Source of the DNA: Streptomyces sp. RKAG290
GTDB lineage: Bacteria > Actinomycetota > Actinomycetes > Streptomycetales > Streptomycetaceae
Assembly (NCBI RefSeq): GCF_023701695.1
Contig: NZ_JAJOZC010000001.1
Coordinates: 1,302,001-1,366,000 of the forward strand
Length of the DNA stretch: 64,000 bases
Direction: 5' to 3'
Part shown: positions 17,481 to 25,734 of the stretch, in pieces
Layout of the letters: each line of letters opens with the position of its first letter
Position numbering within the stretch: position 1 is the first letter of the stretch
The notes under the pieces: generated by a model
The model's input: the letters and a program-made list of their open reading frames with translations, nothing else
The model's database searches: none
What the model was told of the DNA's origin: nothing
Made by a program: the position numbers and the translations under genes

Positions 17481-18095
17481 TCAGACTCCCGCGCCGAGAA
17501 CCGCGTTGACGGGCTGCGGGTCACCGCAGACGATCAGCAGGGCTCCGGCGCGCTGCTGCGCGGCGGACAGGGCGCGCGTGGCGGCGCCGTCGACGACTCC
17601 GTTCACCGCGACGATCACCACCGGCCGGGGCTTCAGCCGGTCCGCGGCTGCGGCGCCGGCGAAGAACACGTCGTCGCCGGCCTCGTGTTGGGCCCAGTAG
17701 GCGGCCTCACCGAAGGACAGCTCGTGCGTCGCCCACGGATGCTGCTCGCCCGTGGTGAGCACCAGGATGTCGCCGGGTGCCCGGCCGGAATCGAGCAGCA
17801 GGTCGACCGCCTCGTCGGCGGCGGCGAGCGCGCCGTCGGGCGAGGCAGGGATCAGCTGGAGCTGCTGCGCGGAACGATTCTCCGGCGGTGCGGCCTGGGG
17901 CCGGCCGGAGGTGGGGTGCGGGCGCGGCGCCGGGGGCGCGGGCCTCGCCGGGCCGGGACCCGGGCGACCGGGGCGCGGCGTGGCCGCTGAACGCGGACCG
18001 GGTACAGGACGAGGGGTCGACGCGGTGCGGCCGGTGGCCGACGTGACGCGGGGACCCTGGGCGCTCTCGTGAATCTGAGGCTCCTCGGGGGACAT
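17481..18095 (-). CDS. Hypothetical protein with proline-rich N-terminus
   Basis: 204 residues from the ATG at 18095 (SPEEPQIHESAQGP). Residues 15-75 are a disordered Pro/Gly/Arg tract. The C-terminal 125 residues (QLQLIPASPDGALAAADEAV, PGDILVLTTGEQHPWATHEL, RPVVIVAVNGVVDGA, QRAGALLIVCGDPQ) look like an alpha/beta fold resembling the C-terminal part of UvrD-type helicases or related ATPases, but Walker motifs are missing. No Shine-Dalgarno is visible, so it could be leaderless. Function unknown. It lies directly downstream of rnhB on the same strand, 60 bp away, and could be co-transcribed. Confidence 0.6.
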   Translation of the reverse strand: MSPEEPQIHESAQGPRVTSATGRTASTPRPVPGPRSAATPRPGRPGPGPARPAPPAPRPHPTSGRPQAAPPENRSAQQLQLIPASPDGALAAADEAVDLLLDSGRAPGDILVLTTGEQHPWATHELSFGEAAYWAQHEAGDDVFFAGAAAADRLKPRPVVIVAVNGVVDGAATRALSAAQQRAGALLIVCGDPQPVNAVLGAGV

Positions 18096-18155
18096 GGGTG
18101 ATTGTCTATCAAACGCCGATGCAGAAGGCATCAGCGGGTGGGTACATATGTGCGA

Positions 18156-18866
18156 TCAAAAGTCGAAGCCGAGCTGGCCCCCGCTTTCCAGTGCGGCCGC
18201 CTCGGCGGAGAAGCGGACCTTCTTGAGGTGCTGCCACCTGGGCAGCCCGTCGAGGTAGGACCACGAGAGGCGGTGGTGGGCCGTGGGCCCCCGTTCCTCG
18301 AGCGCGGCCCTGTGCACGGGTGACGGATAACCGGCGTTGGCACCGAACGCGAAGTCCCCGTACTCGCCGGATTCCGCGCCGAGTTCGGCCATCATCGCGT
18401 CCCTGCGGACCTTGGCGATCACTGAGGCGGCCGCAACCGCGATGCAGGACTGGTCGCCCTTGATGACGGTACGTACCTGCCAGGGCCGGCCCAGGTAGTC
18501 GTGCTTGCCGTCCAGGATCACCACGTCGGGCCGCACCGGCAGCGCCTCCAGGGCACGAACGGCTGCGAGCCGGAGCGCGGCTGTCATCCCGAGCTCGTCG
18601 ATCTCCTGCGGCGAGGCGTCGCCGAGACCGTAGGCGGTGACCCAGCGCTCCAGCAGCGGCGCCAGTTCCGCGCGGCGCTTGGGGCTGATCAGCTTGGAGT
18701 CGGTGAGTCCTGCGGGCGGGTTACGGAGACCGGTGACGGCGGCGCACACGGTGACCGGTCCCGCCCACGCTCCGCGTCCGACCTCGTCGACACCTGCGAC
18801 GGTCTTGGCACCGGTGGTGGCGCGCAGTGAGCGCTCGACGGTGTGCGTGGGTGGTTCGTACGGCAT
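18156..18866 (-). CDS. rnhB: Ribonuclease HII
   Basis: 236 residues from the ATG at 18866; upstream extensions are GC-rich noise. The signature is present: [16 protein letters not shown] holds the first catalytic Asp/Glu pair, then [23 protein letters not shown] (catalytic Asp), [18 protein letters not shown] and [10 protein letters not shown]. It cleaves RNA-DNA hybrids and removes single ribonucleotides from DNA in the cytoplasm. Length is typical. Gene position agrees with the conserved streptomycete order. Confidence 0.95.
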   Translation of the reverse strand: MPYEPPTHTVERSLRATTGAKTVAGVDEVGRGAWAGPVTVCAAVTGLRNPPAGLTDSKLISPKRRAELAPLLERWVTAYGLGDASPQEIDELGMTAALRLAAVRALEALPVRPDVVILDGKHDYLGRPWQVRTVIKGDQSCIAVAAASVIAKVRRDAMMAELGAESGEYGDFAFGANAGYPSPVHRAALEERGPTAHHRLSWSYLDGLPRWQHLKKVRFSAEAAALESGGQLGFDF

Positions 18867-19402
18867 GGCGCCAGCAAGCGTACGCCGATGAGGACGCCGG
18901 CAACACCCCGGGTCGGATGTCAGCCGGCGCCGCCTCAAACCGCGCCCCGGACGACTCACGACACCGCCGCCAGGAGAGGCCTGCAGGGGCGCCCTCCCGG
19001 GACTGGCCGACCGACCCCGGAGCGTTGCGAGCGCTGCCGGGGTCGCCAATGTGTGACGCCGAGCGTACGGGGAGTAGCTGCGCCTCACCTGCGGCTGTGG
19101 GGAGTTGGCGGTGGCAGGGCCTGAAGATGAGGCCCACGGCATGGAGCCTGTCCGACCCTGATCGCCCGCCACGGCGCCCGCCCCGCTGGGGCGCAACGGC
19201 CTGGGGCCCGTCCGGCCCTGATCCGGCGGACGGGCCCCAGGGACCGCCCCTGAAGGGACGGCGGCAGCCGCAGGCCGCCGGATCGGCCCACACGGCTCGG
19301 GACCGGTCCGGTACGGGCCGAACGGATCCTGTACGGGGCCTGCCGGATCAGTCCTGTAAGGGGCCTGCCGGATCAGTACGGATTCCGTACAGGCCGCACG
19401 GA
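18867..19402. other. Gene-free interval between rnhB and the DUF4173 gene
   Basis: 536 bp. It holds the terminator at 19201-19240 and, at 19330-19420, a cluster of related GCCTGCCGGATCAGT and CGGATCAGTACGG segments including the palindrome GTACGGATTCCGTAC (19376-19390). I see no coding sequence with streptomycete codon bias. Confidence 0.6.
19201..19240 (-). terminator. Strong hairpin downstream of the DUF4173 gene
   Basis: Perfect 14-bp stem (19201-19214 with 19227-19240) and a 12-nt loop. It lies 163 nt past the DUF4173 stop in the direction of transcription. Confidence 0.75.
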
Positions 19403-21427
19403 TCAGTACGGGTCGTACGGGTCGTACGTGTCGCCCCCGTCGCCGTCCCGTTCGCTCCCCCCGCCCTCGGATCCCAGCCCCTGGCAGTTCCGCACCCGAA
19501 CACCGGGATCCCAGTCGCCGAGGATGTCCCTGGCCCGCGCCTCACCCCAACTCGTCGCGTACCAAGGGGTGTGCGAGCTTCGCAGCGTCCGCTGGATCTC
19601 ATCGAGAGCACAGGAACGCAGCGGCTCCGGCAAGGTGTCCAGCGCCGGCACCGCATCGGCCGAGAGGCCACGGAGGTAGTCGATGTCGATCGAGTGATCA
19701 CTGCGATAGCGCTGGACGTTCTGTTCCGCGATCAGACCGTCCGGCGAGATCAGCCCGAAGGCCAGCACACCGACGGCAGCACTCGCCGCAACGGCACGGG
19801 GAAGCATCCTGGCGCCGAGCACCCCGGCCGCCATGATCAACACCAGGACCACGCCCAGCCACAGCTCCATCGCCGCCACCGAGATCCGCAGCCGGGTCAG
19901 ACCGTACGCATCGACGTACAGATCCATGCGCCGCAGCGCGGAGGCGACGACGACGAGAGTGAGCAGGCACAGCGTGCCGAGAACACCTCGCACGAGCGTG
20001 CGGTCACGCGCTCCGCCGCGAGGAGCCCAGCGCAGCGCGAGCGCGATGACCAGCAGCGTGAGCAGAGTGGCCCAGAGCAGCTGCCAGAAGCCCTCGCGGG
20101 CGTACTGGGCGTAGCTGAGATCGGTCTCGGCCATCACCCTGTCGTATCCACCGAGCAGCACGGTGAGCTGAATGGCGAGGAAGACGGCGAAGAGCAGGTT
20201 CAGGAAGATCAGCGGCAGCGCCCACTCCAGCCGCCCGCGGGGCCTGCCCGGACGTACGGTCACGTCGTCCCAGCGCACCGGCGCCGCGGCGGTGTACGCG
20301 GCCGCGAGCGCACCGACGAGGCCGATCGCGGCGAGGAACAGCCGCCATGGGCCCTCGCCCAGCGACACATCGGGGATCAGACTGCCGAGCACATCGGCAA
20401 AGGCGGCGTCGGCACTCGCGAAGAGTGCTCCGAACACGATGAGCAGCACGACCGCCACGGCGGTGGTCCGCAGCACGACGCCCCACCGGCCGCGGGAGCC
20501 CGCCATCCGGTCCCGGACACCGTGGGCGGCCCAGCCGAGCGAGCGGGCGACGGACGTGAACAGCCCTGCCGAGCCGAGGAACATCCCGAGCCAGTTCCGG
20601 CTGCCGTGCAGCGCGAGCGAGCCCAGCGCCACCGCGGACACGACGGCGAGGAAGGTCGGCCAGCCGGCGTCCCGGAGTGCCGGGATGCCGAGGAGGGCCA
20701 GACCACCGGCCGCCCAGACGGCTGTCCACGGGCGCAGTCGGCGACCGGCCGCCCGGGCGGCGAAGTACGCCGCGAGTGCCGCGGGAACCGCCACGACGAG
20801 CAGGTTCGGGCCGATCCCGTCACCGAGCAGGAGGGCGCTGAGCACCGCGGTCGCCAGCACGGACCAGAGAGTGGCACCGTCGATGGTCCCCGGTTCGGCA
20901 GGACGGAGCCGTGAGAGTACCGGCGGTGTCTGCTTGGTGTGGCCCCATGGGGCGGGTGGCTGCTGCGGCCGCACCTGCTGCGCGTAGAGCGGCATCTTCG
21001 GAGGCTCCGGCAGTGCGTCGCGCCTCCCCGGTGCCGTCTGCTCCGGCGGCGCGTCGCGCTTCGCCGGGTCCGTCTGCTCCGGCGGTGCGGCGCGCTTCCC
21101 CGGCTCGGGCCGTGCGTCACCCTCCCCCGCTTCCCCCGGCTCGGGCGATGCGTCGCGCTCTCCCGGTGCCGTCGGCTCCGGCGCGGTGGTCCGCGCGGGC
21201 ACCTGCATCGGCTCGGGCGCCTTGCCCCGGTCGGGCATCTGCGCGGTTCCGGACGGCGCGGGCTGCGGTGACGTCGGGAGCGGCTCGGACGCCTGAGGCG
21301 CCCCGCCCGTCGACGGATCGGGTGTGCCCGGTTGCGGTGATGTTCCGGCCGGCCCGGTCGTCCCCGGCGGATCCGCCGCCCCGGACGGGCTCTCGGGCCG
21401 GGGTGCTTCTGAGCTGTGATCTGACAT
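19403..21427 (-). CDS. DUF4173 multi-pass membrane protein
   Basis: 674 residues from the ATG at 21427 with GGGGAGGGG about 6 nt upstream. The N-terminal ~160 residues are cytoplasmic-type low complexity, rich in Pro/Gly/Ala, with near-repeats of the form (K/R)RDAxPEQTxPG. About twelve hydrophobic segments follow. The last part ([40 protein letters not shown]) matches DUF4173 proteins. A soluble tail ([16 protein letters not shown] ... [10 protein letters not shown]) ends in DPYDPY. Function of the family is unknown. Monocistronic. Confidence 0.85.
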   Translation of the reverse strand: MSDHSSEAPRPESPSGAADPPGTTGPAGTSPQPGTPDPSTGGAPQASEPLPTSPQPAPSGTAQMPDRGKAPEPMQVPARTTAPEPTAPGERDASPEPGEAGEGDARPEPGKRAAPPEQTDPAKRDAPPEQTAPGRRDALPEPPKMPLYAQQVRPQQPPAPWGHTKQTPPVLSRLRPAEPGTIDGATLWSVLATAVLSALLLGDGIGPNLLVVAVPAALAAYFAARAAGRRLRPWTAVWAAGGLALLGIPALRDAGWPTFLAVVSAVALGSLALHGSRNWLGMFLGSAGLFTSVARSLGWAAHGVRDRMAGSRGRWGVVLRTTAVAVVLLIVFGALFASADAAFADVLGSLIPDVSLGEGPWRLFLAAIGLVGALAAAYTAAAPVRWDDVTVRPGRPRGRLEWALPLIFLNLLFAVFLAIQLTVLLGGYDRVMAETDLSYAQYAREGFWQLLWATLLTLLVIALALRWAPRGGARDRTLVRGVLGTLCLLTLVVVASALRRMDLYVDAYGLTRLRISVAAMELWLGVVLVLIMAAGVLGARMLPRAVAASAAVGVLAFGLISPDGLIAEQNVQRYRSDHSIDIDYLRGLSADAVPALDTLPEPLRSCALDEIQRTLRSSHTPWYATSWGEARARDILGDWDPGVRVRNCQGLGSEGGGSERDGDGGDTYDPYDPY

Positions 21428-21622
21428 GGGACCCCTCCCCACCGAGGTCCGCTCACGCGAGCCCTGGGCAGCGCGCGGCCCCCCGGCGTCTCATTCGGTG
21501 CGCACCCGTCGTAATGATCACCGAGGGCGGCGTGGCCGAAAGAGTAACCCCGCGTTACGGCCGTCGGCCGAAGGGGGAAGCGCTGTGGCAGTACCGTGAC
21601 AGTTCGGTGCCGCGCGCCGCTC

Positions 21623-22519
21623 CTACCGCGTCAGCCAGCCGGGCAGGGCCTCGGTCTGCGCCGTCCAGTCCGCCGGCGGCGCACCCGCCGCGCCTGCCGC
21701 GACCACCCCGCCGACGATCGCGCAGGTCGTGTCGACGTCTCCGCCCGCCTGTGCCGTGACCCAGAAGGCCTGCTCGAAATCGCCGAGGCTGCGCGCCGCG
21801 GACCACAGGGCGAACGGGACGGTGTCGTGCGCGCTGGTACGGCGGCCGTTGCCGAGGACCGCGGCGACCGTGCCGGCGTCCTGGTAGTCGAGCATGTCGC
21901 GGGCCCTGCGCAGCCCGGCGCCGACCGCGCTGCGCGGCACGAGCGCGATGACGCCGTCCAGGAGCTCCGTCGGCTTCGGGGGGCCGGAGGGCGAGGCCGC
22001 GAGCGAGGCCGCTGCCGCCACGGCCATCGCGCCCACGACGGCTTCCCGGTGCTGGTGGGTGGTGTACGAGGAGATCTCGGCCTGGTGCGTGGCCTGCTCG
22101 GGGTCGTCCGCGTACCAGGCACCGAGCGGTGCGATGCGCATCGACGAGCCGTTGCCCCACGAGCCCTGGCCCTTGAACAGTGCGGATGCCAGCTCCCGCC
22201 AGTCCCCGCCCTCCCGGACCAGCCTGAGCAGGCGGTTCACGGCCGGGCCGTATCCCCGGTCGAAGTCGTGGTGCACCGCGAAGGAGCCGGCGAGCGCGTC
22301 CTGGTCGATGCGGCCGTGCTCGCGGAGCACGGCCAGGACCGAACAGGCCATTTCGGTGTCGTCGGTCCACTGCCAGGGCCCTGGGGGCAGGCCCCGGTCC
22401 TTCAGGAGCGGATAGTTGGCGGGCACAAAGAACTGGGAACCCAGGGCGTCTCCCACGGAGAGGCCGCGCAGGCTGGCAAGGGCGCGTTCGAAGCGCTGGT
22501 CGGAAGCCGTTTCGGTCAT
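21623..22519 (-). CDS. ADP-ribosylglycohydrolase family protein
   Basis: 298 residues from the ATG at 22519. Family motifs: LRGLSVGDALGSQF at the N-terminus, the metal-binding WTDDTEMACS, GNGSSMRIAPLGAW, and GGDVDTTCAIVGGVVAAG near the C-terminus. These supply the Asp/Thr ligands of a dinuclear Mg2+ site in the DraG/ARH fold. It removes ADP-ribose from proteins, nucleic acids or small molecules; the target is unknown. It starts 10 nt after the stop of the upstream phosphatase, so the two form an operon. Confidence 0.92.
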   Translation of the reverse strand: MTETASDQRFERALASLRGLSVGDALGSQFFVPANYPLLKDRGLPPGPWQWTDDTEMACSVLAVLREHGRIDQDALAGSFAVHHDFDRGYGPAVNRLLRLVREGGDWRELASALFKGQGSWGNGSSMRIAPLGAWYADDPEQATHQAEISSYTTHQHREAVVGAMAVAAAASLAASPSGPPKPTELLDGVIALVPRSAVGAGLRRARDMLDYQDAGTVAAVLGNGRRTSAHDTVPFALWSAARSLGDFEQAFWVTAQAGGDVDTTCAIVGGVVAAGAAGAPPADWTAQTEALPGWLTR

Positions 22520-22529
22520 CGCTTCCACT

Positions 22530-23189
22530 CTATCCGGTGATGCCGTACGGCTCAGGTGTGCGCCAGCGCTCGAAGGGCCGGTCAAGGGTGTAGCGCCCGT
22601 CCTTGCCGAGCACCAGCGTCCGGGACTCCCCGTTGCCGGGATTCGACAGCGATTCGAATTCCGCCACGGACCAGTGGAACCAGCGCATGCAGAACAGCCG
22701 CATGGTCAGTCCGTGGGTGACCAGCAGGACGTTCGGCGGGTGGTCCGGGGCCTCGAAGCTCCGGTACAGGCTTTCCAGGAACGATCCGACCCGGTCGTAC
22801 ACGTCCGCACCGGACTCGCCCTGCGCGAAGCGGTAGAAGAAGTGCCCGTAAGCGTCCCGGTACGCCTTCTGCAGCCTGACGTCGTCCCTTTCCTGCCAGT
22901 TCCCCCAGTCCTGCTCGCGCAGCCGCGGCTCCTCCCGCACCCGCACGCAGTCGAGGTCCAGACCGAAGGAGCTGAACGTCTCGTGCGTACGGCGATAGGG
23001 CGAGACGTACACGCTGACCTGCTCCCCGTCGAAGAGCTCACGCAGCCGCACCCCGGCCTCGCGGGCCTGCCGCAGGCCTGTGGGGGTGAGCCTCAGCGCG
23101 TGGTCGGGCTCGCGCTCGTACACCGTGTCATCGGCATTGCCCTCGGACTCGCCGTGCCGGACGAGGACAATGCGTTGCGGTCGTGCCAT
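22530..23189 (-). CDS. Histidine phosphatase (phosphoglycerate-mutase-like) family protein
   Basis: 219 residues, ATG at 23189. The phosphoacceptor motif VLVRHGESEGNADD is at residue 8; the second catalytic histidine is in LLVTHGLTMRLFCMRW. VYVSPYRRTHETF and EEPRLREQDWGNWQ match cofactor-independent phosphatases of the dPGM superfamily. The substrate cannot be told. It is the first gene of a two-gene operon with the ADP-ribosylglycohydrolase, which hints at a joint role in nucleotide or ADP-ribose turnover (inference). Confidence 0.92.
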   Translation of the reverse strand: MARPQRIVLVRHGESEGNADDTVYEREPDHALRLTPTGLRQAREAGVRLRELFDGEQVSVYVSPYRRTHETFSSFGLDLDCVRVREEPRLREQDWGNWQERDDVRLQKAYRDAYGHFFYRFAQGESGADVYDRVGSFLESLYRSFEAPDHPPNVLLVTHGLTMRLFCMRWFHWSVAEFESLSNPGNGESRTLVLGKDGRYTLDRPFERWRTPEPYGITG

Positions 23190-23284
23190 GTAACGACCCT
23201 AGATCGAGTCGCTCCGGTTCGAGCAATTGTCCGGAACCCGGGCAGGCGCATGTCGCGGGTGCAACGCGGCGCAGTCCCCGCTGC

Positions 23285-23890
23285 TCACACCGTCCACGAC
23301 GGTTCGAGCTGCACGACGTCGCCGGTGAGCGCCGCCACGTCGTCCTCGGTCTGCGCCCGCTGCGAGAGCCGTTCGACGCTGCCCGCCCGGTACTTGCCGT
23401 GTTCGGCGCTCGACTGCCACATCGAGAAGACCAGGAACTCATGGCCCGGCGCCTCTGCGAACACCCCGCGCAGCATCCCGGGTGATCCGGCCATCGCCGG
23501 GTTCCACACCCTCTGCTGCATCAGCGCGAAGTGTTCGACCCGGTCCTCGTGCACCGTGCTGTGGGCCACCCTGAGCACGTCCGCGTCGGTGAACCGGGGC
23601 TCGAAGCCGGTCTTCACATCGAAGCGGTAGTCGAACAGCTTGACCTGGATGTCGTTGCACGTACCGGACTGCGCGGCGGCAAGCGCGTCGTGCCCGCGTG
23701 CCATGAACGAGTCGTAGAAGACCCGGTTCTCCCAGAACGCGAAGACATGGGCCACCTCAGGCCGGCCACGGCTCCAGCCACCGCCCTGCCCCCGGAAGCC
23801 CGGCTCACCCAGCAGCCCCGCCCACTTCCGCTGCCCATGCTCAAAACCTCGACGGTCCACCACATTGCAGCGAATCCACTTGACCAGCAC
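23285..23890 (-). CDS. DUF4937-type protein
   Basis: 201 residues from the GTG at 23890, with GGAG 5 nt upstream; the N-terminus LVKWIRCNVVDRRGFEHGQR is characteristic of the DUF4937/YdbC-like family. Repeated ferredoxin-like segments (EVAHVFAFWENRVFYDSFMA, GHEFLVFSMWQSSAEHGKYR) suggest a dimeric alpha-beta-barrel resembling antibiotic-biosynthesis monooxygenase-like folds. No catalytic residues can be assigned. It is divergent from the DUF1152 gene with a 91-bp gap, so the two may share control. Confidence 0.75.
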   Translation of the reverse strand: MLVKWIRCNVVDRRGFEHGQRKWAGLLGEPGFRGQGGGWSRGRPEVAHVFAFWENRVFYDSFMARGHDALAAAQSGTCNDIQVKLFDYRFDVKTGFEPRFTDADVLRVAHSTVHEDRVEHFALMQQRVWNPAMAGSPGMLRGVFAEAPGHEFLVFSMWQSSAEHGKYRAGSVERLSQRAQTEDDVAALTGDVVQLEPSWTV

Positions 23891-23981
23891 CGCTCCATCG
23901 TACGGGTGCCGGACGTGGCGCGGGTCACGCTCCGGTGGAGTGGACCGAACCGGGGCCCCGCCCTGTCGCAGAATGATCAAC

Positions 23982-24938
23982 ATGACATCGCTGTACGCCA
24001 ATCCGCTGTTCGACCGCCTCGAATCCGCGGAGCGGATCCTCATCTCCGGTGCGGGCGGCGGCTTCGACATCTACGCCGGTCTCCCCCTCGCGCTGGCCCT
24101 CCTGCACCGGAACAAGCAGGTGCAGCTCGCCAACCTGTCGTTCAGCGCCCTCGAGGGGCTCCCCCTCGATTCCTGGCTCGCGCCCGACCTCGCCGTCATC
24201 ACGCCCGAAACGTCCCTCCACCAGTCGTACTTCCCGGAGCGGACCCTCGCCCAGTGGCTCGCCCTGCACGGCTACCCGAGCACCGTCCACGCCCTGGCCC
24301 GGACGGGCGTACAGCCCCTGCGGGCCGCCTACCGTGCGCTGATCGAGCGGTACGACATCGACGCGGTCGTTCTCGTCGACGGCGGCACCGACATCCTGAT
24401 GCGCGGCGACGAGTCCGGCCTCGGCACTCCGGAGGAGGACCTGACCAGCGTCGCGGCGCTCGCCGCGCTCGACGTACCGGAGCGTCTGGTGGTCTCCATC
24501 GGCTTCGGCGTCGACGCGTACCACGGTGTCAGTCACGGACTCGTACTGGAGAACATCGCCGCGCTCGACCGCGACGGCGCCTACCTCGGGGCGTTCTCCG
24601 TGTCGCGCGAGGCGCGCGAGGGCGCGCTCTTCCTCGACGCCGTGGCGCACGCGCAGGAGAACACCCCCGACCATCCGAGCATCGTCAACGGGTCAATCGC
24701 CGCGGCGGTCCGGGGAGAGTTCGGGGATGTCCGGTTCACCTCGCGGACCCGCGACAGCGAACTCTTCATCAACCCCCTGATGTCGCTGTACTTCGCCTTC
24801 GAGCTGGAGGGGCTGGCCCGTAACTGCCTCTACCTCGACCGCATCGAGCACACCCACCTCATACGTCAGGTCAGCAGCGCGATCGAGGCCTTCCGGGACG
24901 AGATCCGGCAGCGCCCGCCGCGGCGGATACCGCATTGA
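23982..24938 (+). CDS. DUF1152 domain protein
   Basis: 318 residues from the ATG at 23982 (TSLYANPLFDRLESAERI); an ATG three codons upstream is also possible. No Shine-Dalgarno is seen, and CAGAAT 7 nt before the ATG could be a -10 of a leaderless message. ILISGAGGGFDIYAGLPLAL is a glycine-rich nucleotide-binding-like loop, and DAVVLVDGGTDILMRGDE is the DUF1152 signature. The family is of unknown function. The fold resembles Rossmann-type proteins. Confidence 0.85.
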   Translation: MTSLYANPLFDRLESAERILISGAGGGFDIYAGLPLALALLHRNKQVQLANLSFSALEGLPLDSWLAPDLAVITPETSLHQSYFPERTLAQWLALHGYPSTVHALARTGVQPLRAAYRALIERYDIDAVVLVDGGTDILMRGDESGLGTPEEDLTSVAALAALDVPERLVVSIGFGVDAYHGVSHGLVLENIAALDRDGAYLGAFSVSREAREGALFLDAVAHAQENTPDHPSIVNGSIAAAVRGEFGDVRFTSRTRDSELFINPLMSLYFAFELEGLARNCLYLDRIEHTHLIRQVSSAIEAFRDEIRQRPPRRIPH

Positions 24939-24975
24939 GACACCTCCGGGCCCTATTGAGACACCCCCGGGCGCT
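24934..24975 (+). repeat. Two 21-bp tandem repeats at the DUF1152 stop codon
   Basis: Units at 24934-24954 and 24955-24975 differ at 2 positions (ATTGAGACACC(T/C)CCGGGC...). The first contains the TGA stop of the DUF1152 gene, so this is a recent local duplication of its 3' end. Confidence 0.85.
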
Positions 24976-25088
24976 CGCGTGGCCCGATTCCGCCACCCGC
25001 GGCCAAGCCGGTTGGTTCCACGGACAGTTACGGACATGATCGGGTGATAGAACCGGAGCGGCGGCTCCGCGCGAAGGAGGGAAGTCCG

Positions 25089-25625
25089 ATGAGTACTCCC
25101 AACAAGGACATCGAGAAGGTCGAGGTCCGGCTCAAGTGGGACCCCAGTTCTCAGGGCGAGCCCCCCAACGACCTCGACATCATCGCGGCGACCTATCCGG
25201 CCGATGAGCCGTACGGCGACCCCGCGTATCTCGTGCACTTCGACAGCCGCGCTCCCGACGGCACGATCACCCTCAACCGCGACAGCCGGACCGGCCAGGG
25301 CCTGGGCTACGACGAGGTGATGACACTGGAGCTGGACCGGATCTCGGAGTCGTACAGCCGGGTCGTGGTCGGTGTGGCCATTCAGCAGCGCGACGGCCAC
25401 AAGACCTTCGCCGCGATAGAGAACACCGGGGTGCAGGTCCGCGAGGGGTACCTCAACCTGGCCGAGAGCGACTTCTCGGCCGTCGGCGCCGCGACGGCTG
25501 CCGTCGTCGCCGAGTTCGTCCGGGACGCGTCGGGCGTCTGGCGCTTCCACGACGCGGTACGGGGCTTCGACGGCGACGCCGACTCGTTCGCCGCGACGAT
25601 GGGGAGCCGCCCGTCCGGAAGGTGA
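25089..25625 (+). CDS. TerD-family protein (tellurium-resistance domain)
   Basis: 178 residues, ATG with GAAGGAGGG upstream. The TerD fold is recognisable: VEVRLKWDPSSQGEPPNDLD, a cytosolic calcium-binding-type loop, YLVHFDSRAPDGTITLNRDS and FAAIENTGVQVREGYLN. TerD proteins bind Ca2+ and belong to stress and phage-defence-linked ter systems. Here the gene stands alone between an unrelated DUF1152 gene and convergent nrdJ, so it is one of the orphan terD paralogues common in Streptomyces, where some affect differentiation. Confidence 0.9.
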   Translation: MSTPNKDIEKVEVRLKWDPSSQGEPPNDLDIIAATYPADEPYGDPAYLVHFDSRAPDGTITLNRDSRTGQGLGYDEVMTLELDRISESYSRVVVGVAIQQRDGHKTFAAIENTGVQVREGYLNLAESDFSAVGAATAAVVAEFVRDASGVWRFHDAVRGFDGDADSFAATMGSRPSGR

Positions 25626-25639
25626 GGCTCCGGACACGC

Positions 25640-25674
25640 GAGAGGGGCGTCAGCGCGAGGCTGACGCCCCTCTC
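25640..25674. terminator. Bidirectional hairpin between terD-like gene and nrdJ
   Basis: Perfect 15-bp stem (25640-25654 with 25660-25674) and loop GCGAG, between convergent stops at 25625 and 25735. Confidence 0.9.
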
Positions 25675-25734
25675 AACAGGGACTACTTGCCGGATGAGCG
25701 TTCACCGGGTGTTGCGCCCGGATTCCGCCCGGTG

